64,000 nucleotides of DNA, taken from assembly GCF_002234675.1 (NCBI RefSeq), contig NC_019871.2, positions 19,624,604 to 19,688,603 on the forward strand. The letters are read 5' to 3'. The translations under genes and the position numbers were made by a program. How positions within the stretch are numbered: position 1 is the first letter of the stretch; every line of letters begins with the position of its first letter. Under the pieces are notes generated by a model, which ran no database searches, had not been told where the DNA came from, and saw only the letters and a program-made list of their open reading frames with translations. Source of the DNA: Oryzias latipes. Lineage: Eukaryota > Chordata > Actinopteri > Beloniformes > Adrianichthyidae. Shown piece after piece: positions 43,501 to 56,489 of the stretch.

Positions 43501-46500
43501 GCCTATGTCACTGTGTCTTTTTTTAACTGTACAACCTCTCTGTGAGGAAAAAAGACGGCCTCGCTTGGGTTCATCTGCAGCTGAAGCCATCAATGAGGTA
43601 TTTCTGCGGGAACCAGGGTAACCCCGTTTACCAAACCGAGCCGGGTGGTCAAAGAAATGCAGGTTCTAGGAAAAGTTAATCATTACTGAAACTGAAATAT
43701 AAATGGAGTATGAACCCATCGCTCCAGATGGTGAAGTGCTGCAAAGATCAATTAAAGGTAGGCTCAGCGTTGGAGCAAATGGGTTTATTGGTCTCCATTC
43801 CAACTTAATTGAAGAGACAACTTAGTTATAGACGTGAGGCCCAGTAATGTTTCACAAGCACTGCAGTGCATGTTTTTACATCCAAGTATGAAAGTTTAAC
43901 TACTATATGTATGTAAAGAAGTCCAATATGAGTTTAAAGAGTCTCTTGAGGAAAAGCTTCCTCAGTGATGGCATAATGTGTTCTTTAGGCCTCACATGAA
44001 GTTTGTCCCTGCAGCTGCACGGATGAAGCAGGTTTCAAAACGGCCTTCTGGATTTCAGGAGACAGGAGAAGGAAAATGGTGCCGGAGATATGGACCTCCA
44101 GAATCCCCTCAGAAACCAGCTGACACTTGAACCAACAGCTCTTCCCAGGATCTTCCCACTGTACTGGGCCAAACCCCCTTCCAGCCGGCTTTTCCAAGAA
44201 CCCAGCCCTCAGCAATTCCCCGCTCTGTTTGCTAGCAGAAAGCCGCTGTCCACCTGCTTGGACTGTTTGACTCTAATGGGACAGCGAGGAATGCCTGCTG
44301 AGCACTGGAGGTTCAGAAAGGGCCAAGTCGACTTCCAGTGGGTTATGGAAAGGAGTTTGAAGGAGTAAGAGATGATTTCAAGTGACTCATTACAGTAAAC
44401 AATGCAAATGTTCTGAATCCAACTGTATTCCTTAAAGAAATTCAACGGTGGTCTATAGACTGCTACAGGATCTAAAATGATTTGAGTTAAATTAACTGTT
44501 GACAAATAGATAGAAATCTACCAGTATGACCAGTATTTGCAACTTAAAATCTGTGTCATGTTTGGATACCAATGCCATGCCATAAATTAGTGTTAGAAGC
44601 CAGCTCCATGTGTAACAGCTGCATGGGGGAGGGGGGTAATGCAAACATTTCACACAGAATGTAAACTAAAACTCATCTTATAGCTGATGTTTCAGTGAAT
44701 TCCCTGCTGTTTTTGAATGAGTTTCCTAATCTTGAGCACCAGGTCAGAGTTTTACATCTGAACCACTGACTGTATATGAGAACTGGACTGAGTGACCCCC
44801 CTCCCCCCAGGTGTTCCAAACAGGAAGTACCCGCTGGCTCCAAGAAGCCAAAATCCCATAGACTTCTATGGAGAAATCAACAGCTGTTACTCTGTCATTC
44901 TATTTGTCAGAATAACTATTCTTGCTCTGATACCTTTATTTTTTAACATGTTCTCGACATTCCTCATTTTTTCATGATATTTTTTTCTGTAGTTCAAGTT
45001 TTTCAAGCTATAAACTGACCAATCAGATGCCTCAATAGAAGTAGGCAGGTACATCAAACATTCAAAAAGATTGAGCAGATTTTCAAGAATGGCGACTAAA
45101 TTGACTTGATTTAGTTGGAGCTGGAAGTAAATTCTTTTCTGTGGGTGACGCCACACTGACTCAGTCCAGTTCTCAGATACAATCAATGACCAGAACCAGA
45201 ACTGTCTGAACGGTTTTGCTGCAGAGTTTGAGGCTCAGTGGGACTCACTCTCTTCCTGGCCCGGACACTTCACCTCCAGGTCCACAGTGGACAGGCACAG
45301 CTTATTCCCGTCCTGTGTGGCGAGATCTGAAGGAGCCGGGGTCTGCTGCTTCATGGAGTGGCCCACGCTGAGACGCCGGCCGACTGTGGTCACCTGCCGG
45401 TAAAACTGCTTCCCAGTGATCTTGTGGTCAAAGCCCAGCCAGCTGAACTTGATCTTCACCCTGAAAAACCCAAGAGAGCGGAAGAGTTGAAGAATGGCTT
45501 ATCTTAGGATGAAGAAAATAAAAAGAGCTGGAGAGGAAAAGAACATGGATGAAGCTCCAGGTATACGGCAGGAAGGTCAGTCAATTATCTGGTGCTATGG
45601 TCTTTCATGTCAGCAGCTCAGTCTGTCTTTCAAAGCAGGATTTATGTCTGTTTCAGTCTAAGATGTTTAGAGTAAAGCAGTCAAATGTCTACAAAGCCTC
45701 CAGTATTACAGCTCAGATCGCTTGAGCCTCTTGGTCTTACGTGAAATCCATGTCCTCTGGGCCTGGGAAGGGCTCCAGAGGCCAGTTGAGAAAGCAGTTC
45801 AAGAAGACCAGGCAGGCACAGCTGGCCCAAACCAGCAGGATGGAGATAAAGGTGGCACCCAGGTCGTAGATCACCTGAGGGCCAAACAGAACCAGAAAAT
45901 TACAATGGAGAATGAATGACACATCTCTACTGATATCAGCTGATAATCAGTTCTATGTGATCTGTGTTACCTTAATGCCAGGAAAGGTGACAGCAGAGGA
46001 GGCATATGATCCAATCATCAAAGCTATGAAGGTTGACCTCAGGTCTCCAAACATGTTGGGGAGCTAAAGAGAAGAGATGACATGTTAGATCATCCACACA
46101 AATCCTCTCTTTGTTTCACATTTTGAAATAAGACTCATTGGAAATCAATCATATCCACACTTATCAATAGATTGTATAATTTAAAACAGTCATCCAGAAG
46201 TTTCCTTCTGAAAGTAAGAGCACTCAGTCAACATGTGCTCAGCATGTTATGGATTACTAACAGCAAAACCATCACCACAGACAGTTATGCCTTCATTGAG
46301 AAGATCCTCAAGCTGTTTTACACAATAATGTTGCTGGTCTGATGTTCCTTTTGGATTATTTCCTTTTTTTTGTGGGAAAAATCCTAAAAGAAAAGTATGA
46401 AAATTCAGCAGAATCTTGTCTTGTGTGAATGTTTCTCTGTCATCCTGTAAACTCTGTTCACCTAATGTGTGTGTGAGGGTGGGGGTGCGCTAACCAGCTG

Positions 46501-49500
46501 CCTGTACCCCCTCCCAGAGGATGCACCCTATGAACTCATTAGAGCAAAGACTTTTAACACAACCTCTGCTTCTGCCTTAAGTCCTAATGCTCAAACATTC
46601 TTCTCCTTTGCTTGCAGCGGCTCCTGACAGAGGAGGCCGGACATTTCACCCCGGAGGTCCGACTCAGGGACAGAACCTTTGTCGGAATGCCTCACCTCTT
46701 GCCCAGATAGTAGAAAAAGGGACCAAAGGAACCAGAAGTTGAAGATAAAGTCAGTGTTTGTGGAATCCAGCCACCACAAGGGATCAGAAATGACTGATTC
46801 AGCTTTGACTCTTGTCTGCTGATGGCTTTTGCTCTGGCAGTTATTCAAATTTTGATTTGGTACAAAGTTAAAATGTAAATAGTTATTTTAATGATATGGG
46901 GTGCCTCATTTTTGAATTGTGGAGGAAGGAACAGTTTTATGGAAATAGATAAACCATATTGTAGTTAAAACAAACAGCATCGTTCTAGGGCTGAGACTAA
47001 AGTTCTGCATCTGTAGGACGTCATGTTTAGTAAAAAAAACAAGGTTTTTGCAGCACGAATGTCTCCATGCTTCTCTCTTTATTAGCAGGAGTTTACAGTC
47101 AACTCTAAGCAAGAAAAAAAACTTGAATGCAACATGAAGAGCTCTAAAAACAGCTAAGAAAAGCATGAAATCAGCTTTGGATGCAGCGAGGCATCTGACA
47201 CTGCGGCTGCGTCACACGGGTTTGTGTGGCTCACAGACGTACGTTTCTCAGAAGCCGGTTTGCTCTGCAGCTCACCAAAGCAGAAGTGGGAAAGTGAGTG
47301 TGACGTGTCCCTGGTGGAGCTACTGTCAGGAAGGAGCTGCAGATTTCAGGGTTCTTGTGGCTGGAACCAAACACACCTTCAGCTCAGGCTTTGCTTCACT
47401 GAGCTCCATCTTGTTTTGTAGATCTTTAATCATCAGAGGAATGTGTTGCGATTCCCCGCCTCTGGGATCAATGTGTGATTACGTCGTTTTTGATCAGAGG
47501 AGGTCCAAACATTTGTTTGGCAGATTTTAAAGTTGTTCCCTCGTTAATCTCCAGTTTTGCTCTTACAGTTAACATCATCACGTGAGGAAAGGAGCAGAAG
47601 CCATTAGACACTATTATTATCTTCAGAATGGCGCTGGCTTCTGCCTTTGTTGTTGTTTCCACTCTGAATGGCTCTTTTGTGTGCTGTGTTTGCTCTTAGA
47701 TCTGTCTGAACAAAGTGACATTTGAGTGTTTAAACACCCCCCCCCCCCCCCCACCACCCCTAGGCTTTTTTTTAACTTCATAAAGGTCACCTGGAGATAA
47801 GAGGTCGGCTTGTGTCTGTGGTTTCCTGTAGGCAGCAGAGGAAGGTTCTGACATCACTGGTGTATAGGCCACTTTCCTATTGAGACCTCAGTTTTGAATC
47901 TGACCAATGACTGTTTCAGAGAACTGGAGTCAGTGTGACGTCGCCCATAGAAAATGCTTTACTTTCAGCTCCAAACAAACGAAGAGGCCATTTTCCCCCA
48001 ACACTGGCAGTACCATGCTGGAGCCAGAGGAGGTCAGTAAACAGTGATTGGTCCAAGTCAACAGTTCTATCAGGGGTGACCCTGTTGGAGGCCACACCCC
48101 TACCACTTGAAAGTTGGCTACACGAAATCTGTCAATTAAACGCTCTGAATGTTGGATGTGGGGGCCGGCAGGCTCCACCTACTTCCATTGAGGCATTTGT
48201 TTGGTCAGTTTATGATGGGAATAACTTGAACTACCGAAAAAATATCATAAAAAAGAGAATAATCGAGAAAATGTAAAAAAAAAAGTATCAAAGAAAGAAT
48301 GGTTATTTTGAAATAGAAGGCCTGAGTAATAGCTATTTTTTCTCTTTGAAAGTCTGTGGGATCTTGGCTTCATGGGGCACTTCCTGTCGATTTGTACGAC
48401 TCGCCTTTATCTTTTACATGCGCTGCAGTTCTTTTCTGTTATGTGTTTATTCCTTTTTTTAATGGTGGTAGAAAACAATCAGTTTTCTTTGCATGATTTA
48501 AAGACCCAATTTAAGAAAAAATTTGTTTTTCACATGTTCTTGTAGCATTTTTCTCATGATGGAAGACATTGTGGAAAAAGATTATGCGTTAACTTGCATT
48601 TCTAATTGTTCATTCATTCAAATCGTGAATTAGAAGCAGAAGAAAAAAAGATCCTATTTGTTACGTAGAAAATATGCTGGGCTCTTGAAGTCAACTTCCA
48701 GACAACCAGGTCTTTGTTTTCCTCGTCTGAGCTGGCATCTGGCTCAAAACTGTACAGCTGGACAGCTCTGACACTGCTCACCATTTTTGCTGCACTGCTA
48801 ATATTAGGTTGGAGTTTAAGTTAGTGGGAGAGAGTGTAAACAGAGAGCTCTCAGCAACAGGGAACAGAGAGGGAGGACAGGGTTGCTCCATGCCAATGGT
48901 CCCGCCCAAAACTCATAGAGTTTTGGGCGGGAACTACTGCCACTCTGCAGAAACTCTGTCCTAGAAAACGACACAGTTAACGCTTTTAAATGGCGTATAC
49001 TTATATAGCGCCTTTCTTCCTACAAGGACAAAGCGCTTTACAGTCACAGACCCATTCACCCAGTCATACACACATTCACACACACAGTCTCACACTGGTG
49101 GTCGCTCCGCTGCCAAACACAGGCGCCCGCCTACCACCAGAGGCAAGGTGGGGTTCAGTGTCTTGCCCAAGGACACTTCGACTCATGGGCGTGCAAGGCG
49201 GGAATCGAACCTGCAACCTTACGATCATGGGACGACCGCCCTACCGCTGCACCACGGCCGCCCACAGTACAGTAGATCAGAAGATGATTGGAGTGGGACT
49301 TTGTTTAACCTGATTAATGAAGGGCGGGTTGTCTGCAAAACATTGTTAATATTTTGTCACTCCGCCATTATTTACAGTGTTTGGTAAATGTTGTTAACAA
49401 CACCAGTAGCAGCACACAGTGTCCCTACTTGACTCCGCCCCCTAACATATTATTGACTCACTTATTTGTCTTTTTAGCAATATTTCAGGGAAGACTGGTA

Positions 49501-52500
49501 TTTTCAGTTTGACTTCAGCCCAGAATGCATTGCAGAAACGTGACTTTTGCTGACTGGCTCTTCTGCTCATGTCTCGTGAGTCACTGCGGAATAGAGCGCG
49601 TTTTGAAAGTGGGGAAAAATCAAACGTGAAGAAACAAATAGACTCTGAGAGTGAAAGGCAGCTCAGTCCATTTGAGCTGGGAGGGGCGGAGGGGGGGTTG
49701 AAAATGAGGAAACAAAGTCACAGACGAGAACAGAGAAAGAAAAGAAAAGAAAAAAAATGTTTTTTTTTCTTTTTTGCTGCAGCAAATGGAAAATTCAGCC
49801 GGCGCATTCATAACCAGATCAGACTGGTCCTGATGTGACGCACAATGTGGGAGTCCTTTTGTAAAGTGCAGCCAAGTGCACTGGGAGGTGAACAAACACC
49901 GGCCGGGACTTCTCCGTGACAACTTCCACTATTTGACTGGACATCTGTCAATTTAGCATATTTGAAGAGAAGAAAACATTGGGAGAAATAGAAGATTTTT
50001 TTTATCAGATATTGTCTGAACAGATCCCTGATTTATAGTCAGCTGTAAAGAGCCGCATCTAAGGCAGAAAAAGCCCTTTTTAGAGCTTTTCCTGTTATAG
50101 AACCATCCAAGGTCTTCAACCGAGATGCATGTCCAGGCTAAAAAGTTAATTGGTGACCAGTTTATCAGGTGTCAGAAGACCAAAAGGTGTTGCTGGGTTC
50201 AGAGACCCTCTGATAGCAGGAGCAACTGGCTGTGAGCTTTGGCCTAGATGGACTGACCAAAGAGACAGTCTGATCTAACATGTGAGTGAGGTCAACTTTT
50301 TTGTCCAGTCAGTTTGTTTTTAATCCACTAAAAACTACAATTCCCAGGACCCCATGTGGTATCATTGGCCCAAAATGTCTCCTGTAGATACCAAAAGGAG
50401 TTCATTCAATTGTATGCAGTGGTTGGAAATTATTCAGGTTTAGAAATGACTTCTACAGAGGACACATTTGCATTACTGATGATTTTGTTCTCAGAATAAA
50501 GGCCTAAAGTCAGGAAAAAACAGAATGATCCACCCCTTCCTGCATCCTGCACACTCAATTATCTCAGGTCCATTCCCTGTTTTCCCGTGACACCGGGTGC
50601 TGAGTGTGCATCGCCTGCAGTTAATGAGAGGAGAGGGTTTTCTCTGAGGTCATTGCCAGTAACAGTGAGGGACGTGTTGCCATGAGAGCTTTTCCATCAA
50701 AAAATGTTACCAAGATGCAGGCAGAACAAGAGACTTTACAAGTTTTTTGGGGTTTTTTTGCCATGAGGAAAAAAGCTGCAGCGCTGCAGAACAGCAGCAC
50801 AGCTGTAAACAGAACATGCCAGGCTGCGCGGCGGCTGTGACTGCAGTGTGCAGATTCTGTGTAAATGTGATCAGATGCAGACAGAAGACAGGAGTTGGTG
50901 GGAGCTGGATAGAACCGGATCAACGACATGTGTGAGTCTGTGTGTGTCTGTCTGTGTGTGTTTGTTTCAAAAGGCCATTCGAATAGGACACAGATAAAAT
51001 GGGTGGGGAAATGAAAACGCACACTTAGTTCTCCTGTTGCAGCTTCCTGTTTGTGTCTTGTGTAGCCAGCCGCCTGCTTTGTTCTGCAGTTTGTTGTTGG
51101 TGAAGAAACCAAATGTTCAGAACAAGCGGAACCGAGAACACGCAGCGTTTAAAAAGCAGCTTTAGTTCCTGACAAAACCTCCAAAAATCTGCTGAAGCGC
51201 TTCTTTTTCAGTCAACATTTTTCCTATGATGCAATAATAATGAAAAGAGGGTGTTTGCCTCTGGGTTCCTGAAAAAGCAGCAGAGCATCATTGAATAATA
51301 GATCACCAAAGCAGACTGTTCGTCTCCCATGATGCAGCAAATCTCTGACCGCTGGCTCTGCTCATCCGCTCCAGCTCTGCTTTCCATCAAGCTACCTCTC
51401 ATGCATCCTTTCAAATGTTCCTCCTAATCTAGTGCAGCGTCTGCTTTCTATCTGCTTTCTTTCCATCTGATTCATGCCTCACTCTCTCACATTGCATTAA
51501 AACAGACATTTCACAATTTCTGTAAAGAAAAAAAGCTGCACTGTTTTAACAATTCGACGTCAATAAGTTGATGAAACAACAACTTGAATTCATTTCTAGG
51601 GCTGCAGTCCCATCAGAACCTCTGCATGTTCCTGAGTGCCGCCATAACTACAGCTCAGCACTTGCTCAGGCACTCAGGTGTGTGATAATCCAGCAGACCA
51701 AGCTTCACCTTCTCTCTGCTCCCCAAAACAAACTTAAACAAAAACTGAGCTGAACTGGAAACTGGGCCGTGGAACACCAATGAAACTGTTTGGTCACAAT
51801 GTCTTTGAGGGCTCCTAAACCTGCAGCAGAGACAGTGAACTCATCATTGTCTTACCGTCAGCGAGGTGAAGGTCATGCACATGCCTCCAAATCCGTTCAA
51901 CGCCAGTGCAAAGAAGATCAGGATGGACAGATCTGCAGGAGGAAGAGCACACTGCTCAAACAAGACGGCCGGGCCATAAATATTCTGCACGTCCCACAAA
52001 GGAGCTGTCAAACTGCAGATGGTGTAGGTCAATAAAAACATGGCTGGGATGACATCAGCATACATACTGTTGGGATCGCTGGCACCGTAGGCGATGAGGA
52101 GACAGGAGAAGGCGAAGCAGGCACTGGAGACAAACGTTTGTTTGAAGTTAACCTTAAATATCTTCAAATTTGTAGTAAATGTTGAGCATTTTCTTTAATC
52201 TGAGATTCATGTTTCCTCTGAAAAACGTTGTGGAGGAAAAACGGGATTTATGTTATGATTCCGGTTCCCGCTCACCTTCCGAGAAGTCGTAACTTTCGTG
52301 GCCCGTACTTATCCATGACAATGCCAAGCGGCAGAGTTATGGCTGACAGCAGGAAGGAGCCCACCGTGAAGGCCAGGTTCAGCATCTCATCCTGATCCTT
52401 GCAGATGGGCCAGTTGTTCATGAGCAGGAACTCCTCACCATCATCGCCGGTCTCCACGGCGGAGGAGTTGGAGACGTTGAGGCTGGAGCTGTTTTCTGGA

Positions 52501-54674
52501 TGGACATGAAGGCAGAGGGGAAAGAGCGATTCAGGTTGATGAACCTTCAGGACCTGCAGACACGCGTGGGCCGAAATGCTTTGGTTGATTATTTTAGGAC
52601 ACGTTTCTATTTTTGCTTTAGGTAGAGCAGTAAAGCACCTCCACCCTTAAAGGAGATGAAGCTGATGGAAATCTGAGCCTCATTAAAGGGGCGAGTAAAC
52701 AAGTGAAAAAGAACACAATTCTAAGAAACCAGAGGACGGAATTAAATGAACCCTGGAACAGCTGAGGGGGACGCTCTGTGACTGATCCATTCCCTTCAGA
52801 TGTCCACTCAAGTCACGTTGACTCTATTTTTATTGGTTATCAAACTTGTAGTGGGAGGGGTGTCTTCATTTCAGTCCTAAGGAACAAGATCATCAACACA
52901 AAGTCCTTCTCCAACGCGTAAACAGCACATGTGAAGACCTGCTTCCTGCATTCTGACGGTGGTTTTGCTGATTCAGCTCCCAGCAAAACAATTCTGGGGG
53001 AGAGATTGTGACGCTGTGGCGTGCAGAGGGTGCACTCGCAGCAGGAAGAAGCCGCAGGGTTGAGTCAAATGCATCCTCCAGATGTAAAGAACTGGCGGTT
53101 TGCCAGTGATGAGGTAACTAGGTGAAAGGTCACATGCTCCAGATGATTGTCAGAAAACTGCAGGTTGTTTTGACGCGTTCACCCACTGTTTTAGCTCCGT
53201 TAGAAGAGCAAAACCTCGCAATCTTATGAATGTAGGTTCATCAGGAGGAGCGGGTGAACTTGATTCTCAACAGCCGTAGAGATACGAAACCAGTGACCTT
53301 TATGTCACAAGTCTCATCCTGATAAACACACGCTAGAAGACCCATGGCAGGCTTTAGTTAAGGTCAAGAAGAAGACCTCTAACAAAAAGGGTTCATCAAA
53401 CAGGAAGCCTCAGACTGTTAGCTGCATAAACTCAGACATTTATGGGGAGTGACCTACTAGGTACGCTCATCTCAGATTTCAGGCAATCTAGCCGATTACC
53501 AGTGTTTGAGGAGCACTGGGGCATTAAGTGCTGACTGTTGGGCTAACAGCAGCCGGCAGCATCTGTCGCTCAGTGACCAGAACTGCAGACTAATCATACG
53601 GCGACCGAAAAGCAAGCTGAGTCAATAGGGAAGAACCCCGTGCACTCACTCAAGCAAACATACCAGAAGGTTTGCTCCTCTCTAAGGGTTCTCAACACTC
53701 CTGGAACGTTCAAGTCAACTAAAAAAAAGTTTCTTAAAGTTTTTCTTCTATAAGTTCTACCTTTGGTCCTCTAGATCAGAAGCTCTTGGATGAATAATCA
53801 CTAAAGCTGGTTTACTGCATTGGAGCTGTCCTCCTTTAACCAGGGAGTACAGACAAAAGCTGCAGCTCAGCTCCAAAATCAGTGGGTTTTAACATGGCAG
53901 TGACAGAATTCTGAATCCCATGATATTGTTAATTGAGTTCATGTTTTGTTATGACATTTTCAGACATCAGATGGCAGCACAGTTATGTTCCTGTAGCTGG
54001 AGCTAACAGCACGTTTCCGCTGATAAAGTGGTGAAATGTCTCACCTCCTCTGCTGATAAAGGTTTGTGAAAAATGTAACAGCGTTTTACCTGAAACTTCA
54101 CTTTAATGTGACCGACCCCTGAATGAGGTTGTGGTCTGCATAGATCCAAACTAAAATCTGTCTGGAATTTCTTCCTTCGTGTCAGCTAACGGATGTGACG
54201 CAATCATGCATCCTTATGCCTAAATTCTGACAGGAAGTGGCGCTGCTCGACTTCCTTGTACTTCAGCTCAGCTGCAATAGCTCTGAGGAACACCTTTGAT
54301 TAGAAGATGCAGAAGCTGGATTCAGGATGAAATGTCTCAGGTGACCCCTCCATGACTGTTCTGATGAGTGTGTTCCATAACCGAGGTGTGTCTTAACCCA
54401 GCCTGCTTCAGCTCTTTGGTTTTAGTTGCAGCTCAGCTTTACTTATGTGAATGCAGCAGCAAAACAAACAAAACGAAGTGAGTGTGGGTTTCCAAACGGC
54501 CTTTGCAGACACACCTGGTCCTCTGCACAGATAGGAGTAGAAGCCCTCGGACTTCAGCATGATGAGTAGGGATGACCACCCAAGCAGCACGGCGGAGAAA
54601 AGCAGGTTCTCGATGACGGCTGTAACGGCCATCCACCAGCGGCGGGAAAAGGCCGTGGACAAGCTGGGTGCCAT
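40569..54674 (-). CDS. slc43a2: LAT4, system-L-type neutral amino-acid transporter, 13 coding exons, 571 aa
   Basis: Sodium-independent uniporter of Leu, Ile, Met and Phe in the plasma membrane, major-facilitator fold with 12 predicted helices. CDS (minus): 54515-54674, 52276-52495, 52068-52123, 51856-51932, 45971-46063, 45741-45874, 45249-45460, 43003-43146, 42525-42651, 42313-42445, 41926-41999, 40805-40928, 40569-40730. All junctions are GT-AG and phases close to 571 codons plus TAG (human about 569). Start [20 protein letters not shown] is TM1. The first loop carries several NxS/T sites ([11 protein letters not shown]). [33 protein letters not shown] and [15 protein letters not shown]-type stretches identify SLC43A2 over SLC43A1. 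The central loop ([18 protein letters not shown]) and the C-terminal tail ([14 protein letters not shown]) are cytosolic. Next to pitpna as on human 17p13.3. Confidence 0.96.
44770..45185 (+). repeat. Dispersed repeat, arm 1 of an inverted pair around slc43a2 exons
   Basis: Shares with the reverse complement of 47875-48398 the words CAGGAAGT, GAAGCCAAAATCCCATAGACTT, TGATATTTTTTTCTGTAGTTCAAG, CATAAACTGACCAA-type, ATGCCTCAATAGAAGTAGG and CACACTGACTC...CCAGTTCTC. It lies 63 bp from exon 45249-45460. Confidence 0.75.
47875..48398 (-). repeat. Dispersed repeat, arm 2 of the inverted pair
   Basis: Opposite orientation to 44770-45185 and about 110 bp longer, with an extra internal block around 48000-48115. 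Located in the large slc43a2 intron 4. Confidence 0.75.
48900..48932. repeat. Perfect 15-bp inverted repeat (hairpin)
   Basis: TCCCGCCCAAAACTC, loop ATA, then GAGTTTTGGGCGGGA: 15 of 15 paired with a 3-nt loop. Confidence 0.9.
48990..49263 (-). mobile_element. tRNA-derived SINE in slc43a2 intron
   Basis: The minus strand starts GGCGGCCGTGGTGCAGCGGT (A-box-like TGGTGCAGCGG) and has a B box GGTTCGATTCC (49201-49211), the pol III promoter pair of a tRNA-derived SINE head. The body runs through CTTGGGCAAGACACTGAA and ends CGCTATATAAGTATACGCC. The tRNA-like head is not a functional tRNA: the internal arms do not pair as a cloverleaf by eye. Confidence 0.8.
52496..54514. other. slc43a2 intron between coding exons 1 and 2
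   Basis: 2 kb with no clear mobile element, exon or regulatory array. Confidence 0.6.
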
Positions 54675-54730
54675 TTCTGCTGGCGTTTAAATAACAACAG
54701 ACTAACTTAAATAAACCTAAAGGATGGAGC
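54675..54730 (-). other. slc43a2 5'UTR part of the first coding exon
   Basis: An acceptor TCTTTCAG (complement at 54731-54738) precedes 56 nt of 5'UTR before the ATG at 54674, which lies in GCAGAAATGGCACC, a strong Kozak context. Confidence 0.65.
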
Positions 54731-54738
54731 CTGAAAGA

Positions 54739-56489
54739 CAAGATAGAGAAGGAAAACAATCATGATGATGGGATGCAGACACATTTATTCCTCTAAAACC
54801 TGTAGGAAACATATTTGAGCAACAGAGAAGAACACACACTCGTTTGTTCTGAGAAGCTGGATAGGCCCCTGCAGCCACAAACCCTGCCCACATCCACGAG
54901 AGGTTCTCCCCCGTGAAATATCAGATGGGCCTGAAAGTTGTATAGGTCTGCTCTCATTGGCTGCTAATGATACATGTCATGCAGCCGCAACACGTGAGGC
55001 TGTTGATGCATGCAGCATTTCCTTTAGGGAGAGTCGCGCACGCGCTCGGTGACTGTAAACCGTTTCTTTTTTTTTTCAACTCCAAAAAGTGTTCATGTTA
55101 TCATTTGTACATTTACACCTTAATATTTTCTGTTTTGATAGATGGAATAACCACTGGTTTAATTTAGTTGCTGAAAGCAATGGTGCCCCCTTTTTAGAGA
55201 GGCAAAAACGATTTTAAAGTGTTAAAGTGTCTTTTTTACAAACATCTGCACTGCGCGTGAACGCAGCACAGGCTGAAGCCAGTTTGAACCAGCGCGGCGC
55301 GATATTCTCGTGTGATTCTGGGCACGAGCGCTGTTGTTTTTCAACGGTTGTTAATGAGACAAACATGCCTTATGAGGGAGAGAGGGAGGGCAACAAAAAC
55401 CTCATGAATGTTAAATAAATGAAGTGACCTGATCGCAAACGAATATTAAAAGATTAAACCTCAAATTCCAGAGCTGAACATTTATGATCTAAATCATTTC
55501 TCGTTAAAATGCGGTGTGTCAGTCACTGTTTAAAAGCTGTCTTTGTTCAACATCTCGAGAACAATAAAGCAGAGTTTTAAACGAACCTTGGAACTGGTCT
55601 GAACTGGACTGAAAAACATCCGCACAATACGTCCCCCTCCCATCTCAATCTGCATCTTCTCAAGCCCACCTTCTCGTCAACCAACGGAAAGTAAAACGTC
55701 AACTTCCGGTTTTTGGCTTCAAAATAAAAACAATTGGACTGTGTCTTGCATTTCAAGCGGTACAACTAAATATGTCTACAACAATGTTAATTCATTATAA
55801 GACTATTGGACTGTAATAGAGTGTAATATGACATGATTTAACACTAAAGGTACTTTTATGTATAACTTCATGTCAATTTATGGTGCTTGATTGAACTTAG
55901 ACTGAAGCCGCTTTTATTTTGAAGCGTGCTTTCGGCCTTGTCCGGATTCTCTGCTTTTCCCCTCACGTAACCTGACACAAGTCTCGCCGACAAGCGCTCA
56001 GCTGTTCGGCAGCAACAACAGGGCTGAGGAGTCCATCCTGGAACAAAGAGTGCTTTCCAAAAACACATCCCACATCTCACTCGCGGCTGCTCCCGTTACA
56101 CCCGCGCGAGCTCTTTTTACAACTTTGATGCCGAGTTAAACTGTCAAGTGACATTTTATTAATGCTAGGATGAAAGTGTGCAAGTCAGAGACAGTTAAGA
56201 GCTCACAGTTCATGTCAGGCGCGCGTGTTTGCAGCAGATCCATGACGTGAAGGATGTCAGGTATCAGACTTTGCTAAAATGATCTAAACTGAAGTTGGGG
56301 GAACTCTGTGTTTGATGCTGCGGTATTTGTGGCAACAAAGGACTTCTAACGATGCGGTGCTACTAAGTCATTCTGCTTTACATCGTTCTACATCTACAGA
56401 TGATTTTTCTTGAAGCATCCAAAAATCCGAGTCGTCCTCTCATCCCCGGCGCAGATCCGGAGTCCCCCCTCCCCAGAAAGCAGTCTCAC
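54739..56489. other. slc43a2 first intron
   Basis: 1.75 kb with a CpG-bearing GC-rich patch at about 55250-55335 and 56080-56110 close to the promoter; no coding signal. Confidence 0.55.

Larger units (their letters stand above)
48497..49310. repeat. Dispersed repeat copy (family of 32420-32742), interrupted by a SINE
   Basis: The left border TTTAAAGACCC and CATGTTCTTGTAGCATTTTTC match the inverted end of the 32420-32742 copy; GATTGGAGTGGGACTTTG near 49280 looks like the opposite border. It contains a GGGCGGGA core and a perfect 15-bp hairpin at 48900-48932. Confidence 0.5.
46064..51855. other. slc43a2 largest intron (between coding exons 4 and 5)
   Basis: 5.8 kb holding the inverted repeat arm at 47875-48398, a homopolymer C run (about 47737-47752), a dispersed repeat at 48497-49310, a tRNA-derived SINE and otherwise unique-looking sequence. 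No exon signals beyond chance frames. Confidence 0.7.

Noticed and set aside
49190-49263. Possible tRNA gene on the minus strand (A and B boxes)
   Set aside because: It is the head of a SINE with a body and 3' tail, and the arms do not fold as a cloverleaf by eye.
50621-51112. 163-aa minus-strand frame in slc43a2 intron
   Set aside because: No recognisable domain, low-complexity composition, no nearby start signals; chance frame in an intron.
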